64,000 bases of DNA from UBA2357 sp041916775 (GCA_041916775.1 JAYRYZ010000009.1:98771-162770), one strand, 5' to 3'; positions 49,625-58,035 are shown, numbered from the stretch's first letter. The notes: generated by a model not told the origin, from the letters alone. Program-made: numbers and translations.

Positions 49625-50484
49625 ACGCCGCCCTCCTCATCGCCACTGCGCGCGATCTGCCGCGCCTCCAGCTCCCGCCGCGTCTTCTCCAGCTCCGCTT
49701 GCAGCAGCTCCACGTCGGGCAGCACGGTCCGGTATTCGGCCGCCATGATCTTGTTCGGCAACCCGTCCAGCGCATATCGGGCCAGGGCGGATTTGGCTCG
49801 GGCGCAAAGGATCAGCCCGACCGGCGGGTTCTCGCCGGGCAGGGTCCAGTGCTCGCGGGCGTAGTTGCAGTACATGTGCATCTGGCCGACATCGGCATGG
49901 CTCAGTTCGTTGAGTTTGAGGTCGATGATGACCAGGCAGCGCAGGCGGCGATGGAAGAACAGCAGGTCCACCCGAAACCAGCTCTCGTCGATGCGCAGGC
50001 GCCGCTGACGGCCGACGAAGGTGAAGTCGTTGCCCAGTTCCAGGAGGAAGTCCCCCAGGCGATGGATGAGGGCATCCTCGAGCTGGGACTCTGAATACTC
50101 GTCTTTGAGGTTGAGGAACTCCAGGACGTACGGATCCTTGATGGCCTCATCCGGCGTGACGGCGTCACCGGGCTGGGCGTCGCCGCCCTTTTCCAGCATG
50201 GCCCGCTTGTTGGTGGACAGCAGCGCCCGCGTGTAGAACTGGCTGCTGATCTGGCGGTCGAGCTGGCGCACGCTCCAACCACCGCGGAGGGCCTCGGCTT
50301 CGTAGAATGCCCTCTCCTCGGCCGAACGGGTGCGTCGCATCAGGTGGATGTAGTGCGTCCAGGACAGGGGAAATACCTGGGCGAGTTGATTCAGTTCGAA
50401 ATGCCGAATTAGCGATTCGGAATTCGATGGCACGGAGCCTGCGGGCAGCCCCTGAACAGGCAGACGACACGTACATAGGGGCAA
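49621..50484 (-). pseudogene. YhcG (DUF1016) PD-(D/E)XK nuclease-like protein, 5'-truncated
   Basis: Open frame of 287 codons; similarity to the YhcG family starts near residue 29 (FELNQLAQVFPLSWTHYIHL) and runs to the end. Conserved parts: FYEAEALRGGWSVRQLDRQI, LLELGNDFTFVGRQRRLRID, the nuclease core WFRVDLLFFHRRLRCLVIID-LK (Asp and the following Lys) and NYAREHWTLPGENPPVGLIL. The usual 350-residue family has about 100 more N-terminal residues (DUF1016_N). The missing end is replaced at about 50405, beside a small inverted repeat (CCGAAT/ATTCGG, 50404-50420). YhcG-type genes are often found inside type I restriction loci; here only the YhcG-HsdS junction is left. Confidence 0.7.
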
Positions 50485-50870
50485 CCAAACGACTTCGCGA
50501 GCTCACGCGCTCGAACAAGCAGCTCTTGCTGAAGGAGAACATCGCGTATGGATTCCATCGCAACATGTTGGCGATGAAGCCCGTCGGTGTCGCGTCGTGT
50601 CTCGTGGGCATCCTTTACGGACTTTTGATCGCAAAGGTCCTACGGGTAGCACCGCCTCACTTCAACCCAATGAATTTTGCTGATCCAGGACTCGCAGCCG
50701 GCTTGACACTACTCATTTCCCTAGCGCTGCTTGCCGCTTGGCTGCTGTATTTCGATCAGGATTCTGTCAGGCGAATGGGCTTCGTCTATGCAGAACGCCT
50801 ATTCGAGTGCTTGCCATCTTTGTCTTCTTCGGCCCCTCGGAAAAAAGCGCAAAAAACAGCTATAGATTGA
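50427..50870 (+). CDS. Two-helix membrane protein of unknown family, possibly truncated
   Basis: 147 residues from ATG 50427; no ribosome site is visible and the gene begins 7 bases after the truncation point of yhcG, so it may be the tail of a longer gene. A charged helical segment (KRLRELTRSNKQLLLKENIA) is followed by two helices: PVGVASCLVGILYGLLIA (about residues 52-69) and GLAAGLTLLISLALLAAWLL (about 92-111), and a basic C-terminus (APRKKAQKTAID). Two-helix proteins with charged flanks occur as effectors in defence loci, but no specific family was recognised. Opposite strand to its neighbours. Confidence 0.5.
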   Translation: MARSLRAAPEQADDTYIGATKRLRELTRSNKQLLLKENIAYGFHRNMLAMKPVGVASCLVGILYGLLIAKVLRVAPPHFNPMNFADPGLAAGLTLLISLALLAAWLLYFDQDSVRRMGFVYAERLFECLPSLSSSAPRKKAQKTAID

Positions 50871-50888
50871 AATTCAGTATGGGAATGG

Positions 50889-52172
50889 TCACGCCTCTTG
50901 GCTGGTTGCCGCGTGATTGCGATGCAGGTCCGAAACCACCGCGATCAACCTGTTGATCGGTTCAGACAGTCGCTTGGGCAATACGCGGTGCTGGGTATGA
51001 GTTTTCAGGTCGGCGATCCAGCGATGCGCAACCCATACATCTTCTTCGGGGTGGTTGTTGTCCACACCGCTGCAATACTTGTAGCCAATTAGCGCATCGG
51101 TGCGCGACAGCAGAACGCGCGCCATCGTCATGTGGAAGCGATGAGCCTGGAGATCAGCCGGACCTTTTGGCCTCGGAACAGTCAGACGCAAACATCGCTG
51201 GTCGTTGAATTCAGCCCAGTCGGGGCCAACCACTTGTCCAGCGCGCTCCAGCATCTTGCGCGACTGTTCGTTCTTGCCATTGACCAGGGCAACGGCGACC
51301 GTACCCTTCGGGTACTCCAGCTTTTCGGCCAGCGCGTTCATCCAGCGCACCAGCTTGTTTAGAGTGTTGTCGTCCGCAAACACAAGGAACTGGTGGCGCT
51401 GTTCATCGTCGAGAAATGCAGGTAGCTGCGCATAGAGGGGATACAAGAGATCATGCAGGTAGATGTATGTCTGCCGGCGTCCTTGCTCATGACTCCGCGT
51501 GGTTGCGGTCAGCACCTTCTGCGCCCATCCTGGTGTGAGTTCTGCCAGCGTCATCTCAGTGATGTCGATGGAGATGAGGGGGAATCCAAGCGATTTTCCG
51601 ATTAGCGCCTTGCGCCCATCAAAGGCATGCCCGAGTTCGATTTCGACGCCCCCCAGCACCATCGGCTCGGTCTGGACAGGCGGCCCCAGCACGGCAACGT
51701 CGAGTCGGAATTTGCTGCCAAATGGTGTCTCCAGCGGGTGCTCGATCGCCACCCGATCGGCGCCAAGCAGCAAGTTGCCTTCCAGCGGATAGTCAGACGC
51801 ATCCGCGTCCTTGAACGCCCAGGGCATTGCAAGTCCGGCGTTCAAGCGTCGGGCTAGTTCAGCCGCGACAAGTTCCTTCGCGCGTCGGTGTTCGGCGCTT
51901 TCCTGCACGGTGCGCCACCGACTGGCTTCTTCATCATCGAAGTGCGCTTTGGGGCTATAGGTGTGCTGGGCAGGAAGCATCCGGAAATGGGATCGCCGGC
52001 GCAGCTTCCCACTTTCAAAGGATGGGCTGACCCATGTCACCATCTGCCGTGATGCGCCGGGAGATACCAGGGGCCATAGCTTGCGCGCATGTTCCCGGCT
52101 GCGAACGTCGCGCGCGGCGATCGTGGTCTGAAAGATCCCTTTCCGAGAGAAGACAACGATCGCCTCGTCCAT
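50889..52172 (-). CDS. CoiA-like PD-(D/E)XK nuclease family protein, candidate defence gene
   Basis: 427-residue protein. The N-terminal part has short strands and RRRSHFRMLPAQHTYSPKAHF. It is followed by ESAEHRRAKELVAAELARRL, and then by FRLDVAVLGPP and VLGGVEIELGHAFDGRKALI. This order (HFR, ES-x-EH-x-x-AKE, then RxDV and E-x-E) is that of CoiA/competence-type nucleases; the final acidic motif reads EIE where many nucleases have E-x-K or E-x-Q. The last 170 residues are unassigned. ATG 52172 preferred (AG-rich site upstream); the open frame reaches 52220. It begins 13 bp after the TIGR02391 gene stops, so the two form an operon. Confidence 0.6.
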   Translation of the reverse strand: MDEAIVVFSRKGIFQTTIAARDVRSREHARKLWPLVSPGASRQMVTWVSPSFESGKLRRRSHFRMLPAQHTYSPKAHFDDEEASRWRTVQESAEHRRAKELVAAELARRLNAGLAMPWAFKDADASDYPLEGNLLLGADRVAIEHPLETPFGSKFRLDVAVLGPPVQTEPMVLGGVEIELGHAFDGRKALIGKSLGFPLISIDITEMTLAELTPGWAQKVLTATTRSHEQGRRQTYIYLHDLLYPLYAQLPAFLDDEQRHQFLVFADDNTLNKLVRWMNALAEKLEYPKGTVAVALVNGKNEQSRKMLERAGQVVGPDWAEFNDQRCLRLTVPRPKGPADLQAHRFHMTMARVLLSRTDALIGYKYCSGVDNNHPEEDVWVAHRWIADLKTHTQHRVLPKRLSEPINRLIAVVSDLHRNHAATSQEA

Positions 52173-52185
52173 TCTTCTCTTTCCG

Positions 52186-53004
52186 TTATGACGATACGGC
52201 GGCGACTTTCGTGGCGCCATCCAGCTTGCGGTGGATCAGCGACACCAGCGTCAGGATGTCTAGCGCGTCCTGCTCGGACATAGGCCAATTCGTCTTGGGT
52301 GCATGGGCCAGCGGATTGCGCACGGCGCCAAAGAGGCCGATCAGCAGGTTAGCAAAGCCTTTCTGCTCGCTCTTTTCGGACTCGGTGGTGAGCGGTCCCA
52401 AGGTGAGAACGGGTTGCTGACCTGCGAATGCCTTGCTCACCAAGTCGGCGCCATCGCCGTTCAGGCCCGACAGCAGGCGAATCCGCTCCGCAACGCCTTT
52501 CGTTGCCTCGAACACGGCATGGAAGTAGTTTTCGTCCAGCAGCTCGGCACGGCAATAGTTCAGCACTTCCGCGTGGACGACGCGGCTTTCGAGCGCGGCC
52601 TTGAGTCGTCCAGCTCGGGCGCGCGCGGCATCAAGCGTCGTGGCCTTGTCGGCGTGCCCAACCTTACCGTCCTCGCGCACGTAGAACCCGGAGAAGGCCA
52701 GGACAACATTGAGTTCGTCGCGCCGCCAGGTGAACGCCGCGGGGTCGCGGGCGTAATTCACCGGGTTCATCGCGCGATTGATGAACATGATGAGATGGTT
52801 CCCGATCTGGTGTCGGTTCTGCGCGCCAGCCAGCGCATTGAACAACCGCTTCCATTTGGTGATGCCGGGCGACGTGTCGGCAACCTCTATTTCTTGCAGC
52901 AGGCGCTCGATCTGCGTTCCGCTCAGGCCCCGCTCGGTATCTGCAAGCACACGGCAAGCGGCTTCAAGATGCTGTGAACTGAAAGGATCAATTCGCGTCG
53001 CCAA
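52186..53004 (-). CDS. TIGR02391 (Ymh)-family protein, candidate defence gene
   Basis: 272-residue protein starting with TTG at 53004, with GGGAG 8 bases upstream. The C-terminal domain GFANLLIGLFGAVRNPLAHA, then SEQDALDILTLVSLIHRKLD, matches the TIGR02391/Ymh family: a helical domain with the R-N-P-x-x-H signature shared with HEPN/Abi-like ribonucleases. N-terminal part (residues 1-100) includes FSSQHLEAACRVLADTERGL and may sense a trigger. Such proteins are common in phage-defence islands. First gene of the pair with the CoiA-like nuclease. Ribonuclease activity is inference from the fold. Confidence 0.72.
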   Translation of the reverse strand: MATRIDPFSSQHLEAACRVLADTERGLSGTQIERLLQEIEVADTSPGITKWKRLFNALAGAQNRHQIGNHLIMFINRAMNPVNYARDPAAFTWRRDELNVVLAFSGFYVREDGKVGHADKATTLDAARARAGRLKAALESRVVHAEVLNYCRAELLDENYFHAVFEATKGVAERIRLLSGLNGDGADLVSKAFAGQQPVLTLGPLTTESEKSEQKGFANLLIGLFGAVRNPLAHAPKTNWPMSEQDALDILTLVSLIHRKLDGATKVAAVSS

Positions 53005-53026
53005 TGCCTGTCTCCCTCGTCAGGCA

Positions 53027-53329
53027 TCAGATGATGGCCTGCAAGCCCTTGTCTGCGATGACGTTGAGCAGCTTGAGGGCCGGACCGGCCGGGCGAGTCT
53101 CGCCTTGCTCCCATTTGCGCACCGTCGAGGCTGTGGTGTGCAGGTGAAGCGCGAACACCGGCTGGCTGAACTTCAAGGCTTCGCGCAGGCGTTTGATGTC
53201 GGCAGCAGCGAACTCCCGCACCGGTGGCGGGCAGATCGCGTCGAACTTGCGCATCGTCACCTTGCTGATCGCGCCCACTTCGTGGAGCGCAGCCAAGTCG
53301 CCACGCAGCGATTCAATGATCTTGCTCAC
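53027..53329 (-). CDS. HTH antitoxin/transcriptional regulator (NadS/HigA-like)
   Basis: 100-residue XRE-type regulator. The helix-turn-helix is DIKRLREALKFSQPVFALHL followed by TTASTVRKWEQGETRPAGPA. The IKRLRE-x-x-x-x-SQ-x-x-F pattern is that of antitoxins encoded after RelE-like toxins (NadS/HigA). GTG start with GGAGG 6 bases upstream, overlapping the toxin stop by 17 bases. It presumably binds the promoter palindrome upstream of the toxin gene and neutralises the toxin. Confidence 0.88.
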   Translation of the reverse strand: MSKIIESLRGDLAALHEVGAISKVTMRKFDAICPPPVREFAAADIKRLREALKFSQPVFALHLHTTASTVRKWEQGETRPAGPALKLLNVIADKGLQAII

Positions 53330-53696
53330 AATGCACCTCCACTAAAACACCCGACTGCAACGCCTTCGACAAGGCTTCAGCAGACAGTTCCAAGAACACC
53401 TTGCCGGCGAATTGCAGCGCCTTCTTTTCGTCCTGCGTGATGTTCGCCTTGTCGTTCTTCGGGAAACCATGCAGGAACACGTAGCGGCTGCCGATCCTGG
53501 CCGATACCAGCGTGCGGTAGCCACCGCTCTTGCCACCGCCGGGGCGGGCCACCCGCTTCTTGTAGAGGGAGCCGCCCAAGTCCGCGTCGATCAGACCGCT
53601 TTCCATCTCCTGAACCGCCTTGCACAACGCGGCATCGGACAGCTTCTCGCCCGACTGCCAGCGTGCAAAGTCCTTGCGCTTGAGGATGTCCATCAT
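53313..53696 (-). CDS. RelE/HigB-like type II toxin
   Basis: 127-residue toxin of the RelE superfamily branch found with NadS/HigA antitoxins. Typical sequence features are KRKDFARWQSGEKLSDAALC, GSLYKKRVARPGGGKSGGYR, and FLHGFPKNDKANITQDEKKA. The Arg/Lys-rich ARPGGGKSGGYR stretch and the LHGF-x-K-x-x segment are characteristic. Start at 53696 with GGAGG 5 bases upstream (ATG doublet). Likely an mRNA interferase acting at the ribosome. Confidence 0.88.
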   Translation of the reverse strand: MMDILKRKDFARWQSGEKLSDAALCKAVQEMESGLIDADLGGSLYKKRVARPGGGKSGGYRTLVSARIGSRYVFLHGFPKNDKANITQDEKKALQFAGKVFLELSAEALSKALQSGVLVEVHCEQDH

Positions 53697-53708
53697 TTCG
53701 ACCTCCAA

Positions 53709-53725
53709 ACTATACCCGAAACGGG
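53709..53725 (-). promoter_or_regulatory. Promoter and operator of the toxin-antitoxin operon
   Basis: On the minus strand, TATAGT (53714-53709) is a good -10 element, directly preceded by the palindrome CCCGTTTCGGG (53725-53715). This is the expected autoregulatory operator of the antitoxin. The -35 is poor. Confidence 0.55.
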
Positions 53726-53838
53726 CAGACTTTTCCAGTCTCCGGTGTAGCACCTAGATAGAAGGGATGACCCGCCCGATTGTCGTGACGCCGGCACGAC
53801 AATCGGAGCCGACAGGACGGGATGCCGGCCACCGGTCC

Positions 53839-53943
53839 CCGGGCATCCTTGACCGAAATCAGCAGCGCATAGGCCGACCACGGCAGCGTGAAGACCTTGG
53901 CCAGCTCGGCGAGGCCGAATTTCCCAGACACTATCTCGGAAAT
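53839..53943 (-). pseudogene. Second YhcG (DUF1016) fragment
   Basis: About 35 residues (ISEIVSGKFGLAELAKVFTL then PWSAYALLISVKDARG) match the end of the DUF1016 N-terminal domain of YhcG-like proteins, the same stretch where the other copy (near 50.4 kb) begins. The frame soon becomes nonsense on both sides. It is a separate decayed copy, not the missing part of the first. Confidence 0.5.
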
Positions 53944-54004
53944 TGCGGAACGGGGATAGTCGGCCGCCAAGGCAGCGGGGGCGCCACCGAAAGCGTCCTC
54001 TTGC

Positions 54005-55204
54005 TCATGCCGTGGCCTCCGCAGGGCGCCGCGTACCCGTGATGGCCTGCCGCCGACTCGCCACCAGTTCGGCAGCATCCCGCACCGGCTTGTCCTCGGT
54101 GTGGACGTAGTGCATGAACATCGCCACGGTCTTGTGGCCCGTCAGCTTCATGCCTACCTTGGTCGGCACTCCCGAATTGGCAATGTCGGTCGTGGAGCGG
54201 TGGCGGATGCCGTGCGTGCCGACGTGCGGGACGCCGGCGGCCTTGAGCACCCGGCACCATCCGCCATAGTGCTCGCCAAAGGTCAGGTGCTTGGTCGGGT
54301 CGTTGGGCGACGGCAGGACATAGGGGCAGCCTTCACGGCGCGGTGCCGTCGAGAACAGCCGATAGGCTTCCGCGCTCATGGGCTTGGAGAGGCCGCCGGT
54401 CTTGCTGTCGGGCCAGACCACGCGCCGGTTCTCCAGATCGACCCAATCCCATTCGAGCATGCAGATTTCGGAGCGGCGGCCGGCGAACTCGAATTGCAGG
54501 CGAATCGCCAGCGGAATGACGTAGTTTTCCAGTCCTTCCGCCTCCAGCTTCTCCAACTGGCGGAAGATCAGCGCCAGCTCGTCGTCCACGATGAGCCGGG
54601 TTTCCTCGCCGGGCGGGTACATCGGGACGTGGCGGCACGGGTTCGTGCCGTCCGGGCGATAGCCCCACACTTCGGCCAGGTTGAACATCTTGCGCAGCAC
54701 GCCGAAGGCGTTGTTCGCCTCGGCCGGCTTGTAGGCCAGCTTCTCCATCAGCCCGGCAATGTCGGGCCGCTTCACGTCCTGCACCTTCTTGCGGCCGATC
54801 AGCGGGACGATGCAGCGGTCGATGACCGCCTGATAGCCGCGCTGCGTGCTGGGCTTGTTGCGCTTCTTGGAGTAGTCCTCCATGAACTTCTTGCACAGCG
54901 CTTCGACCGTGGGCGCCTTGCGCGCCTCGGCCTTGGCGCCGCCGGGGTCGCCGCCCCGGCGAACCTCCGCCAGCCAGTCCTGCGCCATGACGCGGGCCTG
55001 CTCCACGGTCAGTTCCCCGAACAGGCCCAGCGAAGGCTTGCGGGGCTGCCCGGAGTTCGTGCGGTACTGGAGCATGAACACCCGGCGGCCCTTCGGGGTA
55101 ATCTTGCAGAGGAAACCCGGCACCACGGTATCCCGTAGTTCGATGTCCTTGGCCTGGGGTTGCGCCGACTCTACGGCGGTCTTGGTGAGCTTGATCTTCG
55201 CCAT
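54005..55204 (-). CDS. int: Tyrosine-type site-specific integrase (DUF4102 arm-binding type)
   Basis: 399-residue recombinase that inserts and excises the island. N-terminal arm-binding domain (KIKLTKTAVESAQPQAKDIE, FMLQYRTNSGQPRKPSLGLF); core-binding helical domain (EDYSKKRNKPSTQRGYQAVI); catalytic domain with R in FEFAGRRSEICMLEW, the H-x-x-R motif HGIRHRSTTDIA, TGHKTV, and the nucleophile Tyr in MHYVHTEDKP. All catalytic residues look present, so it should be active. ATG 55204 with AGGAG 6 bases upstream. No tRNA gene was recognised next to it. Its 3' end is close to a YhcG fragment. Confidence 0.93.
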   Translation of the reverse strand: MAKIKLTKTAVESAQPQAKDIELRDTVVPGFLCKITPKGRRVFMLQYRTNSGQPRKPSLGLFGELTVEQARVMAQDWLAEVRRGGDPGGAKAEARKAPTVEALCKKFMEDYSKKRNKPSTQRGYQAVIDRCIVPLIGRKKVQDVKRPDIAGLMEKLAYKPAEANNAFGVLRKMFNLAEVWGYRPDGTNPCRHVPMYPPGEETRLIVDDELALIFRQLEKLEAEGLENYVIPLAIRLQFEFAGRRSEICMLEWDWVDLENRRVVWPDSKTGGLSKPMSAEAYRLFSTAPRREGCPYVLPSPNDPTKHLTFGEHYGGWCRVLKAAGVPHVGTHGIRHRSTTDIANSGVPTKVGMKLTGHKTVAMFMHYVHTEDKPVRDAAELVASRRQAITGTRRPAEATA

Positions 55205-55668
55205 GATGACTCCTTGGAACGACCCGAATTCCAAGAGCCAGATAGGAGCGGCGCGAGGGAAAACCGGGTCAAGTTTCAGAAAGCACCGGCATATGATGGA
55301 CGCGCGTAAGTTTTTGATAAACCTGCTGTATCGAGCTACGGCGCAGTCCAGCGAAGTACCGGGCTGGAGTCATCGTCAAACAAAAAAACATCCCTGAATG
55401 GCAGCCGCTCTGAAGGCATACGCCCTGTAACTGTCACGTCAAAGACATGCCCCAATCACCGCGATGCGCACAAAAAGCAGCCCACAAACTCTGCAAACCA
55501 AGTAACCACGTCACCCTCCGCTATAGAGTTCCACTCCCCGCACCCACGCTGCGCGTTTTCCCCACAAGCCCCAACGCTACGGGCTTGCCCGAGTCCATGG
55601 TTGGCATGCATCCATCTAAATTGAACAGCAGCAAGTTCGATGGTCGTGAGCCTCTGAGGAAGATGGAA
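55205..55668. other. Intergenic region, right boundary of island and promoter of Bug gene
   Basis: 464 bp with no protein gene recognised; the open frame running through its right part (55447 onward) continues into the next gene but reads without family likeness. It should contain the integrase attachment site near 55.2-55.4 kb and a promoter (CTATAGA near 55520). Composition is more AT-rich than the neighbouring coding DNA. Confidence 0.35.
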
Positions 55669-56625
55669 ATGCAAAGACGAGTGTTTGGCGCATGGATGTG
55701 CGCATCGGTCCTGATGACGGGCGCAGCATGGGCGCAGGACAGCTATCCCAGCCGCCCCATCAGCCTGGTCGTGCCCTACGGCGCGGGCGGCGTGACCGAC
55801 GTGGTGGCGCGTGCGCTGGCCCAGGGCATGGGCAAGCAGCTGGGGCAGACCGTGGTGATCGAGAACAAGCCCGGCGCGGGCGCGTCCATGGGCGTGATGG
55901 AGATGCGCACGGCCAAGCCCGATGGCTACCGCCTGACGCTGGCGCCCGTGAGCATCTTCCGCCAGCCCCACATCCAGAAGGTGCAGTACGACCCGGTGCG
56001 CGATCTCAGCTACGTCGCCACCTACATGACCTATGACTTCGTGCTGGCCGTGCCCCAGGACTCGCCGTTCAAGACGGTGCAGGACCTGGTCGAGTTCGCC
56101 AGGAAGAATCCGGGTGCCGTGGATTACGGCACGCCGGGCAAGTTCACGGCCAACCACGTGGTGATGGCGCTGCTGGAGCAGGCCACGGGCGCACGCTTCA
56201 CGCATGCGCCCTTCAAGGGCGATGCCGAGGCGTTGAACTCGCTGATGGCCGGCCACATCAAGTCCGGCGTGTTCGCCAACACGGTGCTGCCGTACCTGAG
56301 CTCGGGCAAGCTGCGCGCCCTGGCTTCGGCCTCCGAGGTGCGGCCCGAGGCCTTTGCCAACGTGCCCACGTTCCGCGAGGCCGGCTATGCCTTCGATGTG
56401 CCCTCGCCCCTGGGCATCGCCGGGCCGCGCGGCCTGCCGCCCGAGATCGTGCGCAAGCTCGAAGCCGCCATCAAGGCCGCCATGGACGACCCGGCCTTCC
56501 GCCAGGTCGTCGGCAACTACGGCGTGCGCACGCAGTTCCGTGGCAGCCAGGAGTACACGGCGTTCGCCAAAAAGGCGTTCGAGGACGAAAAGAAGATCGT
56601 GCAGAACATAGGCCTGGAGGATTGA
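55669..56625 (+). CDS. Bug-family (tripartite tricarboxylate transporter) binding protein
   Basis: Periplasmic substrate-binding protein of 318 residues. Signal peptide QRRVFGAWMCASVLMTGAAW, cleaved after AQ, then YPSRPISLVVPYGAGGVTDV, the N-terminal Bug/TctC motif. Other conserved parts: VVIENKPGAGASMGV and DYGTPGKFTANHVVMALLEQ. Members bind carboxylates, nicotinate, or other organic acids. ATG 55669 chosen because GAGGA sits 8 bases upstream; 55663 is also an ATG. No TctA/TctB membrane genes are adjacent, as is common for the large Bug families of Burkholderiales. Opposite strand to the fumC-bug-pcaB genes. Confidence 0.9.
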   Translation: MQRRVFGAWMCASVLMTGAAWAQDSYPSRPISLVVPYGAGGVTDVVARALAQGMGKQLGQTVVIENKPGAGASMGVMEMRTAKPDGYRLTLAPVSIFRQPHIQKVQYDPVRDLSYVATYMTYDFVLAVPQDSPFKTVQDLVEFARKNPGAVDYGTPGKFTANHVVMALLEQATGARFTHAPFKGDAEALNSLMAGHIKSGVFANTVLPYLSSGKLRALASASEVRPEAFANVPTFREAGYAFDVPSPLGIAGPRGLPPEIVRKLEAAIKAAMDDPAFRQVVGNYGVRTQFRGSQEYTAFAKKAFEDEKKIVQNIGLED

Positions 56626-56630
56626 GGCCG

Positions 56631-58031
56631 CTACGCGGGCGGCAGCCCCGCCATGGCGCGCAGGTCCACCAGCCGGTCGTACTCGGCGGCCGTGATCAGG
56701 CCCAGCGCGACAGCGGCCTCGCGCGGCGCCATGCCGCGCGCCATGGCCTCGCGCGTGATGCGTGCCACGGCGTCATAGCCCAGCACCGGGTTGAGCGCGG
56801 TGGCCTGCAGCAGCGAATGGGCCACCTGTTGCTCCAGCCGCTCGGTGTGTGCCTGCAGGCCGGCCACCAGCTTCTCGGCGAACACGCGGCTGGCATCGCC
56901 CAGCGCGCGCATGGCGCGCAGCAAGTGGTGGATCAGCACGGGCTTGGCCACGTTGAGCTCGAAGTGCCCGGCCGAGCCCGCCAGCGTGACGGTGAGGTGG
57001 TGGCCCATGGCCTGGTAGGCGGCCTGCACCACGACCTCGGCCACGGTCGGGTTGCGCTTGCCCGGCATGATGGAGGAGCTCAGGCCGTCGTCGGGAAACA
57101 CCAGCTCGCCCAGCCCGCAGCGCGGACCCGAGCCCAGCAGGCGGATGTCGTTGGCCATCTTGGCCAGCGAGCCTGCCACCACGTTGAGCGCGCCCGAGAC
57201 CTCGATGAGTGCATCGTGCGCGGCCATGCCCTCGAACTTGCAGGGATTGGGCGTGACCGCCAGGCCCGTGAGCGCCTGTATCTCCTCGCAGAAAATCCGG
57301 TCGAATCCGGCCGGCGCGTTGAGCCCCGTGCCGGCTGCCGTGCCGCCCTGGGCCAGGCTCCACAGCCGGGGCTGGGTGGCCTGCAGCCGGTGGATGCCAT
57401 GGCCCACCTGGTGGGCGAATGTCTCGAAGCTCTGGCCCAGCGTCATGGGCACGGCGTCCATCAGGTGCGTGCGCGCCACCTTGAGCACGCCGGCAAAGGC
57501 CAGGGCGCGTTCCTGCAGGCGCTGCTGCAGCTGTTCCAGGGCGGGCAGCAGGTGGTCGCGCAGCTCCAGCGCCGTGGCCAGGTGCATCACCGTGGGAAAG
57601 CTGTCGTTGGACGATTGCGAGGCATTGGCATGGTCGTTGGGGTGGACCGGGCTGCGCGTGCCCGGGGGCTGGCCCAGCATCTGGTTGGCGCGGTTGGCGA
57701 TGACCTCGTTGGCATTCATGTTGGTCTGCGTGCCCGAGCCCGTCTGCCAGATGGTCAGCGGGAAATGCGCGTCCAGCAGGCCGTCGCGCAGTTCGGTGGC
57801 CGCGGCCTCGATGGCCGCGCCGCGCTCGTCGTCCAGCACGCCCAGGCGCCGGTTGGCGCGCGCTGCCGCCAGCTTCTGCAGCCCGAAGGCGTGGTACAGG
57901 CCCTGGGGAAAGCGCTCCTGTCCGATGGCGAACAGCTCCAGCGCGCGCTGGGTCTGTGCGCCCCAGAGACGGTCGGCTGGTATCCGGACCGGGCCGAAGG
58001 CATCGTGTTCGATGCGGGTGTCGTCGGCCAT
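56631..58031 (-). CDS. fumC: Class II fumarate hydratase FumC
   Basis: Iron-independent fumarase of 466 residues; interconverts fumarate and malate. Family signatures: LWGAQTQRALELFAIG, TQTNMNANEVIANRANQ, VHPNDHANASQSSNDSFPT (catalytic His), and SSSIMPGKRNPTVAEV, where the first Gly of the GSS-x-MP-x-K-x-N signature is Ser. ATG 58031. It is the last gene of a three-gene leftward set (PcaB-like lyase, Bug protein, FumC) and lies four bases after the Bug gene's stop, suggesting that fumarate or a related product is made by the upstream steps. Confidence 0.94.
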   Translation of the reverse strand: MADDTRIEHDAFGPVRIPADRLWGAQTQRALELFAIGQERFPQGLYHAFGLQKLAAARANRRLGVLDDERGAAIEAAATELRDGLLDAHFPLTIWQTGSGTQTNMNANEVIANRANQMLGQPPGTRSPVHPNDHANASQSSNDSFPTVMHLATALELRDHLLPALEQLQQRLQERALAFAGVLKVARTHLMDAVPMTLGQSFETFAHQVGHGIHRLQATQPRLWSLAQGGTAAGTGLNAPAGFDRIFCEEIQALTGLAVTPNPCKFEGMAAHDALIEVSGALNVVAGSLAKMANDIRLLGSGPRCGLGELVFPDDGLSSSIMPGKRNPTVAEVVVQAAYQAMGHHLTVTLAGSAGHFELNVAKPVLIHHLLRAMRALGDASRVFAEKLVAGLQAHTERLEQQVAHSLLQATALNPVLGYDAVARITREAMARGMAPREAAVALGLITAAEYDRLVDLRAMAGLPPA

Positions 58032-58035
58032 GGCT

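Larger units (their letters stand above)
49510..55204. mobile_element. Small accessory island: restriction remnants, putative defence pair, TA module, integrase
   Basis: A 5.7-kb block with features of an integrated element: a tyrosine integrase at one end (54005-55204), broken type I restriction genes at the other end and in the middle, a toxin-antitoxin pair, and genes of defence-associated families. Base composition is lower in GC than the nos cluster in several parts (50.4-52.9 kb). Its exact ends are unknown. Confidence 0.55.

Noticed and set aside
55205..55446. A tRNA gene as integrase attachment site
   Set aside because: No cloverleaf or T-arm consensus could be found by eye beside the integrase.
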